Positions 35,871-46,515 of a stretch of 64,000 nucleotides of DNA are shown piece by piece (position 1 is the stretch's first letter; each line of letters begins with the position of its first letter). A model generated the notes under the pieces. It searched no databases. It was not told the origin of the DNA and was given only the letters and a program-made list of their open reading frames with translations. The stretch is from contig JASAND010022374.1 in the NCBI GenBank assembly GCA_030248195.1, positions 18,232 to 82,231 on the forward strand. The letters are read 5' to 3'. This DNA is from Trissonchulus latispiculum (Eukaryota > Nematoda > Enoplea > Enoplida > Ironidae). The position numbers were made by a program, and so were the translations under genes.

Positions 35871-38266
35871 AAAAGTTATGTTCGAGCCTGGAAGCTTTAA
35901 AACAGCTTTAATTTAGGTAACCTTAATCAGGGGCCGTATTCACAAAGCTTTTAGTGGCTGTTTTAGGGACACTTTTAGTGTTAGTGGACACTTAAAACTT
36001 TTAGGCTTATATATTCTCAAAAATTTAGTATACTTACTTGAGGGCTCTAAGTTTAGGGACACTTTTAGCATTTTAGGGACTGTTTTATTGACCATTTTAA
36101 GAGTGATTTCACACTAAAAAGTACATAACACTTGATTCACGAAAGCATTTAAGGGACTGAACTGTCACTAATATTTTAGAGACCTCGGAGGTCCCTTAAA
36201 CGTTGACTAGTGTTCACTTCAACCAATCCGCTTAAAATTTTCTGTGGATGCACTGCACACATTAAGAAATCCATCCGTATAAAAATTTCTGAATTTATCG
36301 AAATTTTATTTTTGACCAAAATCTGTATGTAACCTCAGCAAACAACCAACCCTAAGCTCTTGCTATTAACTTATTTTTGTAAATTATGAACGATTGTCCA
36401 CATTATGTTCTGTGTAGTAAAATATTAGGCATTTGTATGCCTGAATTATATACAAGTTAGTATATAAATTTTACTAGCAGTACATAATACTTTGCGGGTT
36501 CAAATTCCGTCGGAGATCCGAATTTCGTTGGGAGCAACGTGGCTACGTTAAACGCAGAAGTATTACTGTGCCTAATGTCTGAAAATTATTTTTAATAATA
36601 AGCTAATAATAATTTTAATAATATATTTATAATAATAATTTTTAATATATTAAAAAAGAAAATGTTAATTTGCACATTGAAGTGGCACTAAAAACAAAAT
36701 TTGAAACCTGAAATGTTCGTGCCATTTGCATATTGTTCATTATAGGCCCCTCATTGCGGGCAGACTTTTTGTCGGCTCGCCTGGTCCCGCCCCATGTCAA
36801 AAGTGCAATAAATTGCATAATTCTTCAAATTCTTTCAAAGAAATATACCATCCTGCCTCACTGTGACAGTCCTACGACCGCAGACAGTAAAACAAAAATC
36901 ATGCAAAAAAACATCAGCCTATGAGCTTTGGCTCTCAATATCGATGCTGTACTGAATACGAGTTTTCGGTAAGACTCAGAATTAGATCGGAAAATTCTAA
37001 GTAAACTAATAATTAACGTTAAGCCTACTAGGCTATGCCCTTTACATGCTATTGCCATTTGATTAGTATACGCAAGGGGAGGTCCATCGTGAAAAAATTT
37101 TGTATCACGGATTTTGCTCATTTTCACACATAATCTAGCCACATATGTGTGTACTGTTCAAATTTAAATTTTGAGTTGTTTTGTTCAGGTCTCCGTAAGT
37201 TACGAGTTATTCATTGAGTACAATTTGAACATCAACGATGACGAGAGTGCTGCAGTGAACTCAAGCAAGTTTTCGCATATCAAAGTCAATTGTTTCACCT
37301 GATTTAGTCAATTTTGTCTAAATATATACTATTAATGAAAGCATTTTTGTGTCGTTTCAAACCGCTTGACCTCAGTCAGAAGCTTTGTTAACGGGTTTTT
37401 AGGGAAACATTACCACTGGCGCCACTGACGTCTTAAAACATTTAACAGCGATTAACTTAAAATAGAAGCATTTCCGAGCCATAGTTCTATGAGAAGAATG
37501 TATCCATGCACTGAGAGCTTTCGATTGGTATATAATGTCATATTTTTAAAAATTTGAAAAATAGCTGTTTTGTGAAATTCGGAGTCTGAGGGTTCCGATT
37601 CGCGCGCTGAGAAGTACTGAACATAGCTGTCAGCATAATTTGTGCTACAAATAGATCCAAAGGCATTTTGACGATTTTCCAGTTTACTTCAAATAAAAAT
37701 TTATTAAAACTTAAAGGCCTAAATCAAAATTCTACTTCCAACACACCGCGGTTCGTGATCATGTTGCAATTCAAGTCCAAAATTATAGAGATTCATGACC
37801 GTTCATCGAAGGACTTTTTGGCGCAAGAATAAAATCATCACTTTTTCCATTTCCTATGTCTAACACATGCAGATACCAAATTTGACGTCAAATTACTCAA
37901 CAACCAGAAGAGATCCTACTTAAATATCAAAAACTTGTTAAAATATCCCGCTCAAACAACAAGATATGTCAAAATGAGCGAAATCGGAGATGATCGAAAA
38001 ACTGGCGGGAACTGGATTCCCCGTTAAAATATTTTAGTTCTTTAATACCTCGTTAGCTCAAAGCTCTGTCAAGACTAAGTCATAGTAAGATTTAAAAAAT
38101 GTTGCATTAATTGCATTTCAAAAATGGGAGGAATTCGAACGCTTATAGACTATTGGGTTGTTTCAAAAGCTTGCTGAAAGTAGTTAACCGTAGTATAAAA
38201 ATGACCCCTCTGTAATTTCCGTGAGTGAAGGGGTATCTTTCAGAGAATGAAAGATACTTTCATATG

Positions 38267-38500
38267 TCATTTTTTGGCAGGTGGACCCCCACCGGTTTTA
38301 CTAAGATGTCTCTTCTGATGAGCCCCATCATGTTTTGCCAAAGATGGCATGTTTTCCCACTTCTTCTTGCACTCTTCCTTGGTAAGGGAAGAACCGAAAG
38401 ATGACATGGATTCAGCAATTCCTGCCATTTGTCCCACTTCGTTCGATTTGCTCAAGCCCAGGTCCTCTTGTCCCGAATAATTTTTGTTTCCTGGATCCAA
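38267..38500 (-). pseudogene. Myb/SANT-like DNA-binding protein fragment (Harbinger accessory protein type)
   Basis: A 77-codon minus-strand frame ending TKEECKKKWENMPSLAKHDG...LSKTGGGPPAKK. The KKW spacing followed by a basic stretch and TGGGPP is characteristic of the Myb/SANT-like domain found in Harbinger-encoded accessory proteins and in NAIF1-like proteins. Only the C-terminal part of the domain is present, and upstream frames are closed by stops, so it is a decayed fragment or a last exon. Its place inside a Harbinger-type TIR pair agrees with this. Confidence 0.6.
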
Positions 38501-38744
38501 GCAAAGTTCACAAAGATAGGATTATTCGGAGTCGCCAAACCTCATAGTTTCAACCCCAAAACACTAGTAAAGTCAGTATTTAAAAGCAGACACTTCAATC
38601 AGCTTGCTCACCAGTTGACATAATGGAAATATGAAGGTCCTTGGCGTCAAACTTGAATCATAAAATTATTCCCAAGTCGTCTGGACGACGCCATCTAAAC
38701 CTAGACGCAGCAACTAGGAGACTCAGCTAGGGTTCTGCCCTTAA

Positions 38745-38970
38745 GAAATTTCTCGGGCCGGGCTCGGGCTCGGGCCAAACAATCTACTCGGACCGGGCTG
38801 GCCCGGCCCGAGCCCGGCCCGAAGCCCGAGGCCCGCTTCACGGCCCGAGCCCGAAGCCCGATTCACGGCCCGAGCGGCCCGAGGAGCCCGAACAGCCCGA
38901 GAGGCCCGAGTGCGGCCCGAGCGGCTCGAGTTCAGCCCGAGCAGCCCGAGTGTAGTCCCAGCAGCCCAGG
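38745..38970. repeat. GC-rich CCCGAG simple-repeat array, left end
   Basis: Irregular repeats of GGCCCGAG, CCCGAAGC and GGCCCGGCC. The same motifs recur at 41985-42145 at the other end of the element, partly in inverted orientation, so the two ends can fold together. Confidence 0.8.
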
Positions 38971-39229
38971 TGGCCCAAGCATAGCATAGCAAGTCCAAAA
39001 ATGGCTCGAATCACATCCGGTTTGCGCGAGCAATTTTATTAGTATGATGTGTCGGTAAACACAAAATGAACTTTCATGGATCGATTAGCTGTAACTTCAA
39101 GTGCAACTTTAGCTATTGTTAGAAGCTTTTCATTTCACAATTTTCAGATGCTTTGAGCCCTAATTTGTAACCACACACTGGAACTATAAAGCTTATCTTG
39201 TAGATTGTAAGATTTTTGGTTATTAAGTA

Positions 39230-41551
39230 TTGAATCATTCAAAAAATTTCCTGGTGCGGCGGCGCTGGCGATCTTCCATACGTAATGTGCGTGCTGTGCG
39301 TGGTACTGCCTTGCCATCTGACCACGAATTGATGCTAGCTAGTGTCAACCTTAAACTAGCCTCTGTGCCGAAAACTAAGCGTTCCAGGCCGTTTGATGTG
39401 GCTAAGCTCAAGACCCCCACTGTGCAGCAAGCATTCAAACTTGCTGTGCGCAATAGCTTCGAAGCTTTGACCAACTTGACAGAATCCGACGACATGACCG
39501 TTGAAGCGGTCTGGAATCGGATGGCAGGATGCCTAGAAGATGCCGCGAATAGGACGATCGGAAGAAGGAATTCTGCTAGACCTAGGATTGAACTATCTCA
39601 AATCACTGCTGATATTGCGCAGAGATGTCGGTCTGAAGCTGACCCTCAGAAGAAGGTCTCTCTGAAAAAGGAGCTTAGAAGACAGCTACGAAGGGACAAA
39701 GAAGCTCACTGGAACAGGCTCACCCTGAAAATGGAACAAGCTAGTCACAGCGGGAATTCTCGTTTATTGTATGCTACACTCAGAGATGCGACTGGACGAA
39801 AACCGCCCCTGTGCAGTGCAGTGAAAGATGATAACGGTTCACTATTAAGGGATAAACAGCAACAACTTGACCGATGGAAACAGCATTTTGAAAACTTATT
39901 AAATCGACCTCCACCTACAGCTATTCTCCAGGATGCCCATCCTCCTGAATACGCTCGTCAAGATACCTATACGCTTGCACCTACGCTGGAGGAGGTGACT
40001 GATGCATTCAAGAAACTTAAATCTGGGAAAGCTGCTGGCGCTGATAACTTGAACCCGGAACTTTTTATCCATGCTGCTGACGAGTTAGCTCCCCACTTCG
40101 TCAGGCTATTCCGGCGTATCTGGACTGAGAGGAAGTCCCCCGAACAGTGGCAGAAGGCAATTATTGTGCCTGTCTTCAAAAAGGGTGACCGACGGCTCTG
40201 TGAGAGCTATCGTGGAATCTCGCTCCTACCAATTGCTGGAAAAGTCCTCTCTCTTGTGATCCTAAATCGAATTTGCCAGCTATTGGATGATCAAGCCAGG
40301 GACCAGCAGGCCGGCTTTAGAAAAGGAAGAGGGACAATTGATCAAATATTCACACTGGCTCAAATTTTGGCCAGAAGGCGGTGTCATCGGAAGGACACGT
40401 GGCTCGCTTTCCTGGACTTTAAAGCTGCATTTGACAGTGTGGATCATGACAGTCTCTGGAAACTTTTGGGCTTAGCCGGTATACCTGATGACATGATTGA
40501 CATCATAAAGGATATGTATCGGTCGTCCTCCAGTCAGGTTAGAGTGAATGGTGAACTGTCTCCCGGCTTCAAGGTTTCCACGGGCGTCAGACAGGGCGAC
40601 ATTCTCTCTCCAATCCTCTTCCTCCGTGCGGTGGACTGGGTCATGCAGCATGCAATATCCAACGAAGATGGGGTGCATATTGCTGAAGGTTTGCGCGTCG
40701 CTGACTTGGAATATGCAGACGACGTCGCCCTACTGGCGGAGAGTGAGGAAGCCCTTACTCAGTTGACTCATTCTGTCAATGGTTGGGGCCGTCTAGTTGG
40801 TCTTCGCCTCAATGCTAATAAGTGTAAGATCATCCCGCCGGGTAATGAAGCCACTGGTCCTAGTCAGATCATTATAGACGGTGTTGCAGTCGAGAAGGTT
40901 AGGGCCTTCCCTTACCTTGGCAGTATCTTCACCAATGACTATGATTTATCACTGGAGATCAATGCTAGAATCAGCAAGGCTAGGGCTGTATTTAGACAGC
41001 TATATAAGTGCCTTTGGTCTCGGAGAGCGATATCGATCAGAACGAAACTTCGCGTCCTGGATTCTATGGTCATGTCGATTCTACTATACGCCAGTGAGAC
41101 CTGGGCGGTGAAACAACAGGATATATCGAGATTGAGTGTATTCGAGAGGTCCTGTCTACGATCTATTCTGGGCGTTAGACTACGTGACAGAATAAGAAAC
41201 TGTGACTTATACGCTCGCTGCCTTAATAGAATCCCAATCGACTCCAGAATCCGATCCTCACGACTACGGTGGCTAGGTCATACATCCCGAATGGCCCCAT
41301 CTAGACTGACTCGGAAAACCCAGTTTTCCCCGGCCCCAACGGGTTGGAGGAAACCACCTGGCCGGCCGGCAATGTCATGGCGAAAGATGGTGGAGCAGGA
41401 TCTGGCTGGTGTCCTTACCCCTTACAGGCATGCTAGGTACCCCTGGGAAGACGTGATCCAGGACTTGGCAAGCAACAGGGATCAATGGAGAAGGGTCATA
41501 GAAAATGCTGGATTGGAAGCGGAGCCCTTCATGTTGCAGATCCTGCGATGA
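39230..41551 (+). CDS. Reverse transcriptase ORF of a non-LTR retrotransposon (773 codons)
   Basis: An uninterrupted frame with the end of an APE-type endonuclease at residues 1-50, then an RT domain at about 245-540. Recognisable blocks are VPVFKKGD...YRGISLLP, QAGFRKGRGTIDQI, the motif-A aspartate in FLDFKAAFDSVDH, GVRQGDILSP, the YADD catalytic box (LEYADDVALLAES), and LNANKCK. A C-terminal RLRWLGHTSRM block typical of RTE/CR1-like elements follows. The intact frame implies recent insertion. The annotated start is simply the first Met after truncation, so the product would lack endonuclease and could not mobilise itself. The gene belongs to the element, not the host. Confidence 0.9.
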   Translation: MNHSKNFLVRRRWRSSIRNVRAVRGTALPSDHELMLASVNLKLASVPKTKRSRPFDVAKLKTPTVQQAFKLAVRNSFEALTNLTESDDMTVEAVWNRMAGCLEDAANRTIGRRNSARPRIELSQITADIAQRCRSEADPQKKVSLKKELRRQLRRDKEAHWNRLTLKMEQASHSGNSRLLYATLRDATGRKPPLCSAVKDDNGSLLRDKQQQLDRWKQHFENLLNRPPPTAILQDAHPPEYARQDTYTLAPTLEEVTDAFKKLKSGKAAGADNLNPELFIHAADELAPHFVRLFRRIWTERKSPEQWQKAIIVPVFKKGDRRLCESYRGISLLPIAGKVLSLVILNRICQLLDDQARDQQAGFRKGRGTIDQIFTLAQILARRRCHRKDTWLAFLDFKAAFDSVDHDSLWKLLGLAGIPDDMIDIIKDMYRSSSSQVRVNGELSPGFKVSTGVRQGDILSPILFLRAVDWVMQHAISNEDGVHIAEGLRVADLEYADDVALLAESEEALTQLTHSVNGWGRLVGLRLNANKCKIIPPGNEATGPSQIIIDGVAVEKVRAFPYLGSIFTNDYDLSLEINARISKARAVFRQLYKCLWSRRAISIRTKLRVLDSMVMSILLYASETWAVKQQDISRLSVFERSCLRSILGVRLRDRIRNCDLYARCLNRIPIDSRIRSSRLRWLGHTSRMAPSRLTRKTQFSPAPTGWRKPPGRPAMSWRKMVEQDLAGVLTPYRHARYPWEDVIQDLASNRDQWRRVIENAGLEAEPFMLQILR

Positions 41552-41577
41552 CGAAGGCCCAAGTAAGTAAGTAAGTA
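39230..41577 (+). mobile_element. 5'-truncated non-LTR retrotransposon (RTE/Jockey-type)
   Basis: It carries one long reverse-transcriptase ORF and ends in a short (AAGT)4 tail at 41561-41577, the kind of 3' microsatellite typical of RTE and related LINEs. The endonuclease domain is almost all missing: only its last part (ALPSDHELM, the conserved SDH motif) remains. The copy is therefore 5'-truncated, the usual outcome of target-primed reverse transcription. It lies inside the 38729-42154 TIR element. Confidence 0.8.
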
Positions 41578-41984
41578 CAAAAAGGAAAAAGAAATAAATC
41601 ACTCACACAGCTTATATTTAGCAGATTTAAAACACACAATTGACCACTGACTAAAAAGTGGGAAGTTGGCAAAGCTTTACTTTTTAGCTTCCTTGTAGCA
41701 AACCAGCGTCTACCGCCGCAGGCAGAGTAACTAAAATAATTAGTTTTGAATTTTGCAAATGATTGTTTGCAGACAATTTGCTGCTAACTAATCCATAACT
41801 TTTTGCAGATATAGAACACCTGTATAAAGTTTAGCATTTCGCAACATGTTTGCTAATAGCATTTGGATAGTAGAATTTGCATGTTAAGCACTGAAGAAGA
41901 CATCAGTGTGTGGACAAAGAAAGCCACAAGTCACAACGAATAATCAATATTTTTCAGCAATGACAAACTATTTAAACAGCCCGA

Positions 41985-42145
41985 AAAGCCCGAGAGGCCC
42001 AGCGGCCCGAAAGGCCCGAGCGGCCCGAGTCGGGTCGGGCTGAACAGAGAACTCGGGCCGGGCTCGGGCCGGGCCGTCTCATTAAAATGTCGGGCCGGGC
42101 CGGTTTCGGGCCGGCCCGAGCCCGAAGCCCGCTTCACGGCCCTGG
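41985..42145. repeat. GC-rich CCCGAG simple-repeat array, right end
   Basis: Repeats of GGCCCGA, GGGCCGGGC and GGCCGG, related to the left array at 38745-38970. The last part, CCCGAAGCCCGCTTCACGGCC, is also found in the left array. Confidence 0.8.
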
Positions 42146-45100
42146 CACAACCCTAGACTCAGCTAATTTTTGTCTCGCTTTGCGACTAATGAAAGAAAGG
42201 AAGACGGGCTTTGCTAGCTGCCAATCAAAGCTAACAATGGGCAAGAAAATCTTCTCATAATACTGCAAATTCGCTACACTTAAATATATCTATCCATACC
42301 AGCATAGAAGGAATAGACTTGAAATGGTGTCATTATCAGCTATTAATTAGTGGACACCATTAACAAACTTTTCCGTTAACTGTGTAGCGTTTTTTGTGCT
42401 CTTTTTAACCATAATAAAATTATTGCAGTTCAACGAGCCGTAAGTTCAGGAAATATTTTTAAATATTTAAAGTTTTATGTCATTTTAGAACTTAAAAATT
42501 ATATTTAAATTTAAATGTTTAAAAAATCTTTTGTGAACTATTACTGCGGTTAACTGCCATAGTTTTATTATGGTTAGAAAGAGCACAAAAACGCAACAAA
42601 GTTAAAGGAAAATTTTGTTAATGGTGCCCACTAACTAGTAGTAATATAATTAAATAATTAACTTTAATATCTGAAGCCTGTTTCTGGGCTCAGCGTAGCT
42701 GCTGCTGGGCACTAAGTTTAGGCCCTAGGTTTAGTAGCCCTTGAAATCATTACGTGAATAAGACCGCCCTTCACTAAAGTGAGGGCCCTAAATGTAGTGT
42801 TCCTTGACCCTAACAAGCAATATTTTCTGCAAAAGGCTTGTGGTACTAGAGGACATTTCCATAAATAGTAGGCCAGCTGCGCAGCACAATAATGCTTTTG
42901 CAAGAACTTGTCTGACTACAAATCATGAAATAAAGTATCTGAAACCCGTCAGACTGTATGAGTGAAAATATGAACGCACATACGTAAGTGACCTTCCAAA
43001 ATATTCTGTCGCTTACTACACGGTTCAAAATCAATATGGTTCTAGGCTTGATGTTTTTCATATTATTCAGCCTTCCTTCGCTCTCGCTGCAATTTTATAT
43101 TTTGAGCTGCAATTTTGAGAACTAGCTCAAAAGCAAGCTGTCTTTTCACTTGCTGCAAGTCATTTGTAAAAGAATCAAAACTTTTAGAACATAGAGCAGA
43201 TCCGATTTTGATTAGTACGTAAGAAAATAAATCAGAAAGACTGGTTTAGCACATATATATACGTAATTTTCGTGTGGAAACTGTTTTTCTAAAAATTCTA
43301 CGTACAAATCATACACTCCTCATCTTAAGGTGCTGGTATCGCTTTGTGTAAATTCGACCCTACAAGCTTCAATTCTTCAAGATAATGGATGAAACTTTCC
43401 AAATACATTATTTTCGTGCTCTTTAACATTCTGGGACCAGTCCCGGATTTTTAGGTGTAAAGATAAGAAAGTTTTGGTTTTTGCCCTTATTCTCTCAGTA
43501 CATGATCGCTACACCGGATTGGTTGTTATGGCTGGAAAGAGGGCACCAAAATGAACATTTTTGCTTTTACAACTTTTGAACTATCTCTAGTGGTTAAGGC
43601 AGTATAAGCCAAAAAAATATTTTTGGGGTCAAAAAGTGGCCATTTTTGACGAATTCAGTTTTTTCAAACTGCTTTTTCATTACTGCCAAATTTTATAGAC
43701 AATTTCGGCTTATTTATACTCAATCGATATATACACCGTCTAATTGCTCATTTTATCAATACCTATTCGCTGGAGTTCGTTGCTTTAAGCTAGAGAATTC
43801 GCCAAAAAAACCATTTTGGCAAAATTGCGATTATTTTGTTTTGAACATTGATTTCTCAAAAACTACACAATGGATTCGCGTGATTTTTGGCTGAATGAAA
43901 CTTCGCCCTATTGCGGAGGGACATTTTTCTTGGTTTGAGCTAAAACGTCTCGAGTTGTGAGAAAACTGAATAGAAAGTTGCGAAATTTCGTGTCATCGCG
44001 CATTTGCCGTATTTTCTGGAGTACTGAGACTTGTTGAGTCAAATCCAAAAAAATGTCCCTCGGCCCACATGTCCTTCATATCATGGCATAAGAAAAAATT
44101 TTGGCAGATTCTACAGTTTTGAGAAATCGATGTTCAAACATTTTTGGTCTATATTCAGTCCGTCAGATGTCAGCATGACGGACATTTTTTGCTATTTTCT
44201 TGCAATTTTGCTAGTTTCGTAAGCCCATGTTAATGTACAGATTATAAGCTTTAAAACGATGTATAAAGCTCTTTCCAACTCCCAAAATTGCGAAAGTTAC
44301 AGGGTTTCGAAAAATCACCAAAAAAGCACTGCACAAAAGGATACCAGCACCTTAAAGCACGGAAGATGTGCATTTATGTGAAAGTCTGTGTTCTGAGTGG
44401 AGTATGCGTGCAAAACCGGGGGCTGAGCAAACTTAAGGGGGGGGGGTTTCCAATTTTGGTCAATTTTTCGACCATCTCCGATTTCGCTCATTTTCACATA
44501 TAATGATCTTTGAGTGGGATATTTTAACGAGTTTTCAAATTAAACTCGTATCTCTTACGGTTGTTGAGTTATTTCACCTCAAAATCGAGGTCCGCATGTG
44601 TTAAACATATAAAGTAAACATATAAACAGATAAAGTGGTGATCTTATTCTTGCGCCAAAAAGATCTCTCTACAAACAGTTGTAATCCTGCATAATTTTAT
44701 ATTTATAATGTAGCTATAATCATAAACTGCGGTACGCTGGAAGTAGAATTTTGATTTAGGCTCCTAAAATTTTTAAAAAATTTTTTATTTATCGAAAACA
44801 TTGGAAAATCGTCAAAATTCAACGTTGTTTGCAGCTGAAAAGTGGGGTCTTCGGAAAGAATTGCAAATTACTCTAATTCAGAGGCCTAAATAAAAATTCT
44901 AACTCCAGGATTCCGTAGTACTTGAATTGGCGGTTCCACTGATACCAATGGTTTCATTGTATGTTTTTCCAGTTTCGAGATCTTTTTGGCGCAAAAATGG
45001 GCATTTTTAGCAAAATTTTTAAAATTTCGGTTTTTTCGAATACTTGGCTAAATTCCGACAACAGTATGGTCATAAATTGCCTATTTTCTATTCCAACTTG

Positions 45101-46515
45101 TGTATTCATGTCTTCGGATCTATTTGCAGCATGAATTATGCTGATAGCTACGTCCAGTACTTCTCAGCGTTCCAAACGGGACCCTCGAACCCGGAATTTC
45201 ACAAAACAGCGATTTTTAAAATTTTTCATAATATGGCATATTATACATCAATCGAAAGCTCTCATTGCAGGGATGAATTCTTCTCATAGAACTATGGGCC
45301 GGAAATGCTTCTATTTTAAGTTAACCGCTGTTAAATGTTTCATTACATCAGGAGGAACAAGGGCCATGTTTCTCCGAGAAATTCTTTAGAGAAGCTTCTG
45401 ATCAAGCCCATCCGGCTGGAAACTGTACGAAAACGCTTTTCTTAATAGTTTTTAAAGGTGTGTAACAAAATAAGCTAAAAACATAGAGTTGGTTTGCGAA
45501 AATTTGCCTCAGCTGGCTGCAGCACCCTTGTGCTCGCTCATATTCAAATTGCACACAGTTGATGGCTCGTAACTTACGGAGAACTGAACAAAACAACTCA
45601 AAATTTAAACTTGATATGCACGACATATGTAATAACGCGAAACGCCTTTTTACGCTGTAATGAAATTACTGTTTCTGTTACTCATATTTGGCTAACTTAT
45701 GTGTGAAATCGAGCGAAATCCGTCGCCTAAAAATTTTTCATGATGGACCCCCCCTTAAGAGACCTGCTGCGCTGAGGCGCAACAGAAAAAAGGGACACTT
45801 TTTAGTGGAGCTGTGAATACGGCCCCAGATCTAAAGATCAAAGCTGAAAGAGTAAACTAACTGGTGCCAGAGCTGGGAGTGAAAGACAGAGCTGAAATTC
45901 AAAATTTCAAAATCAACTCTATCCTTTTCCTCTAGCTGTTCCTGAAGTTTTCAAGCCATAAAAACAAATTTATTCAGCAACTGCGAAAATTAAATGTCTA
46001 GGCCGGTTAAGGCGAACGGGCCTATAAGACCGACTGTACTAAGCGGATCCAGCCGGCCGCGATTCGAGTCAGGCTGGCCGACAAGCCCAACAGCAAACAC
46101 TACACAATGAGCCTAAAAATTAGATTTTTGTAAAAGCAAGCAGCGGCTACACATCTCCCTGTTGCCACGACAAAACTATCATTCTTTCTGAAAAAACGCT
46201 AAAATGATTTCTGAAGAAACAGCATCATGAAAATGCCTATTTTTCGCTATAAAAAATGTGGAACATTTTGAAAACCGTTGTCAGCTTTTCTTGTTCTAAC
46301 CAAAGTGTTGACTCTAACTTTTGTATAAACAGTCGGACATCTAGGGTTTTCCAGATGGGATTAGCTTTTCCAGTAAGCAAGGTACTAATAGAATAAAACA
46401 TTTGCCGCGGATAGAGTCAGGATCAGCAATCTGCAGGCTGCGAGTAAGATTCTGGGCAACAAATCGTGACCAGTTTTACAGCTTCGTCAGTCGTCATATA
46501 TATCTACTCTTAAAT

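Larger units (their letters stand above)
38719..42164. mobile_element. 3.4-kb TIR element with CCCGAG-rich ends and 10-bp target duplication
   Basis: The element is 38729-42154, flanked by AGACTCAGCT at 38719-38728 and 42155-42164. Ends AGGGTTCTGCC and GGCACAACCCT pair with one mismatch. Both subterminal regions (38750-38970 and 41985-42140) are arrays of CCCGAG/GGCCCGAG/GGGCCGGGC motifs, giving strong GC islands. The interior holds a truncated non-LTR retrotransposon. The 8-10-bp target duplication fits hAT or Mutator types; I cannot decide between them. Confidence 0.75.
35928..45828. mobile_element. Large Harbinger-like element with nested insertions
   Basis: Termini GGGCCGTATTCACA (from 35931) and its complement ending at 45825, with CAG at 35928-35930 and 45826-45828 as a possible 3-bp target duplication. 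Subterminal regions match in inverted orientation over long stretches (37076-38020 versus 44440-45756, for example GGTCCATC(G/A)TGAAAAA and TTTGAGTTGTTTTGTTCAG). PIF/Harbinger elements make 3-bp duplications and often have GGGCC.GT.TTC-type ends. A Myb/SANT-like fragment at 38267-38500 supports this. I see no DDE transposase frame, so the copy is defective. It is interrupted by the 38729-42154 element. Confidence 0.6.
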
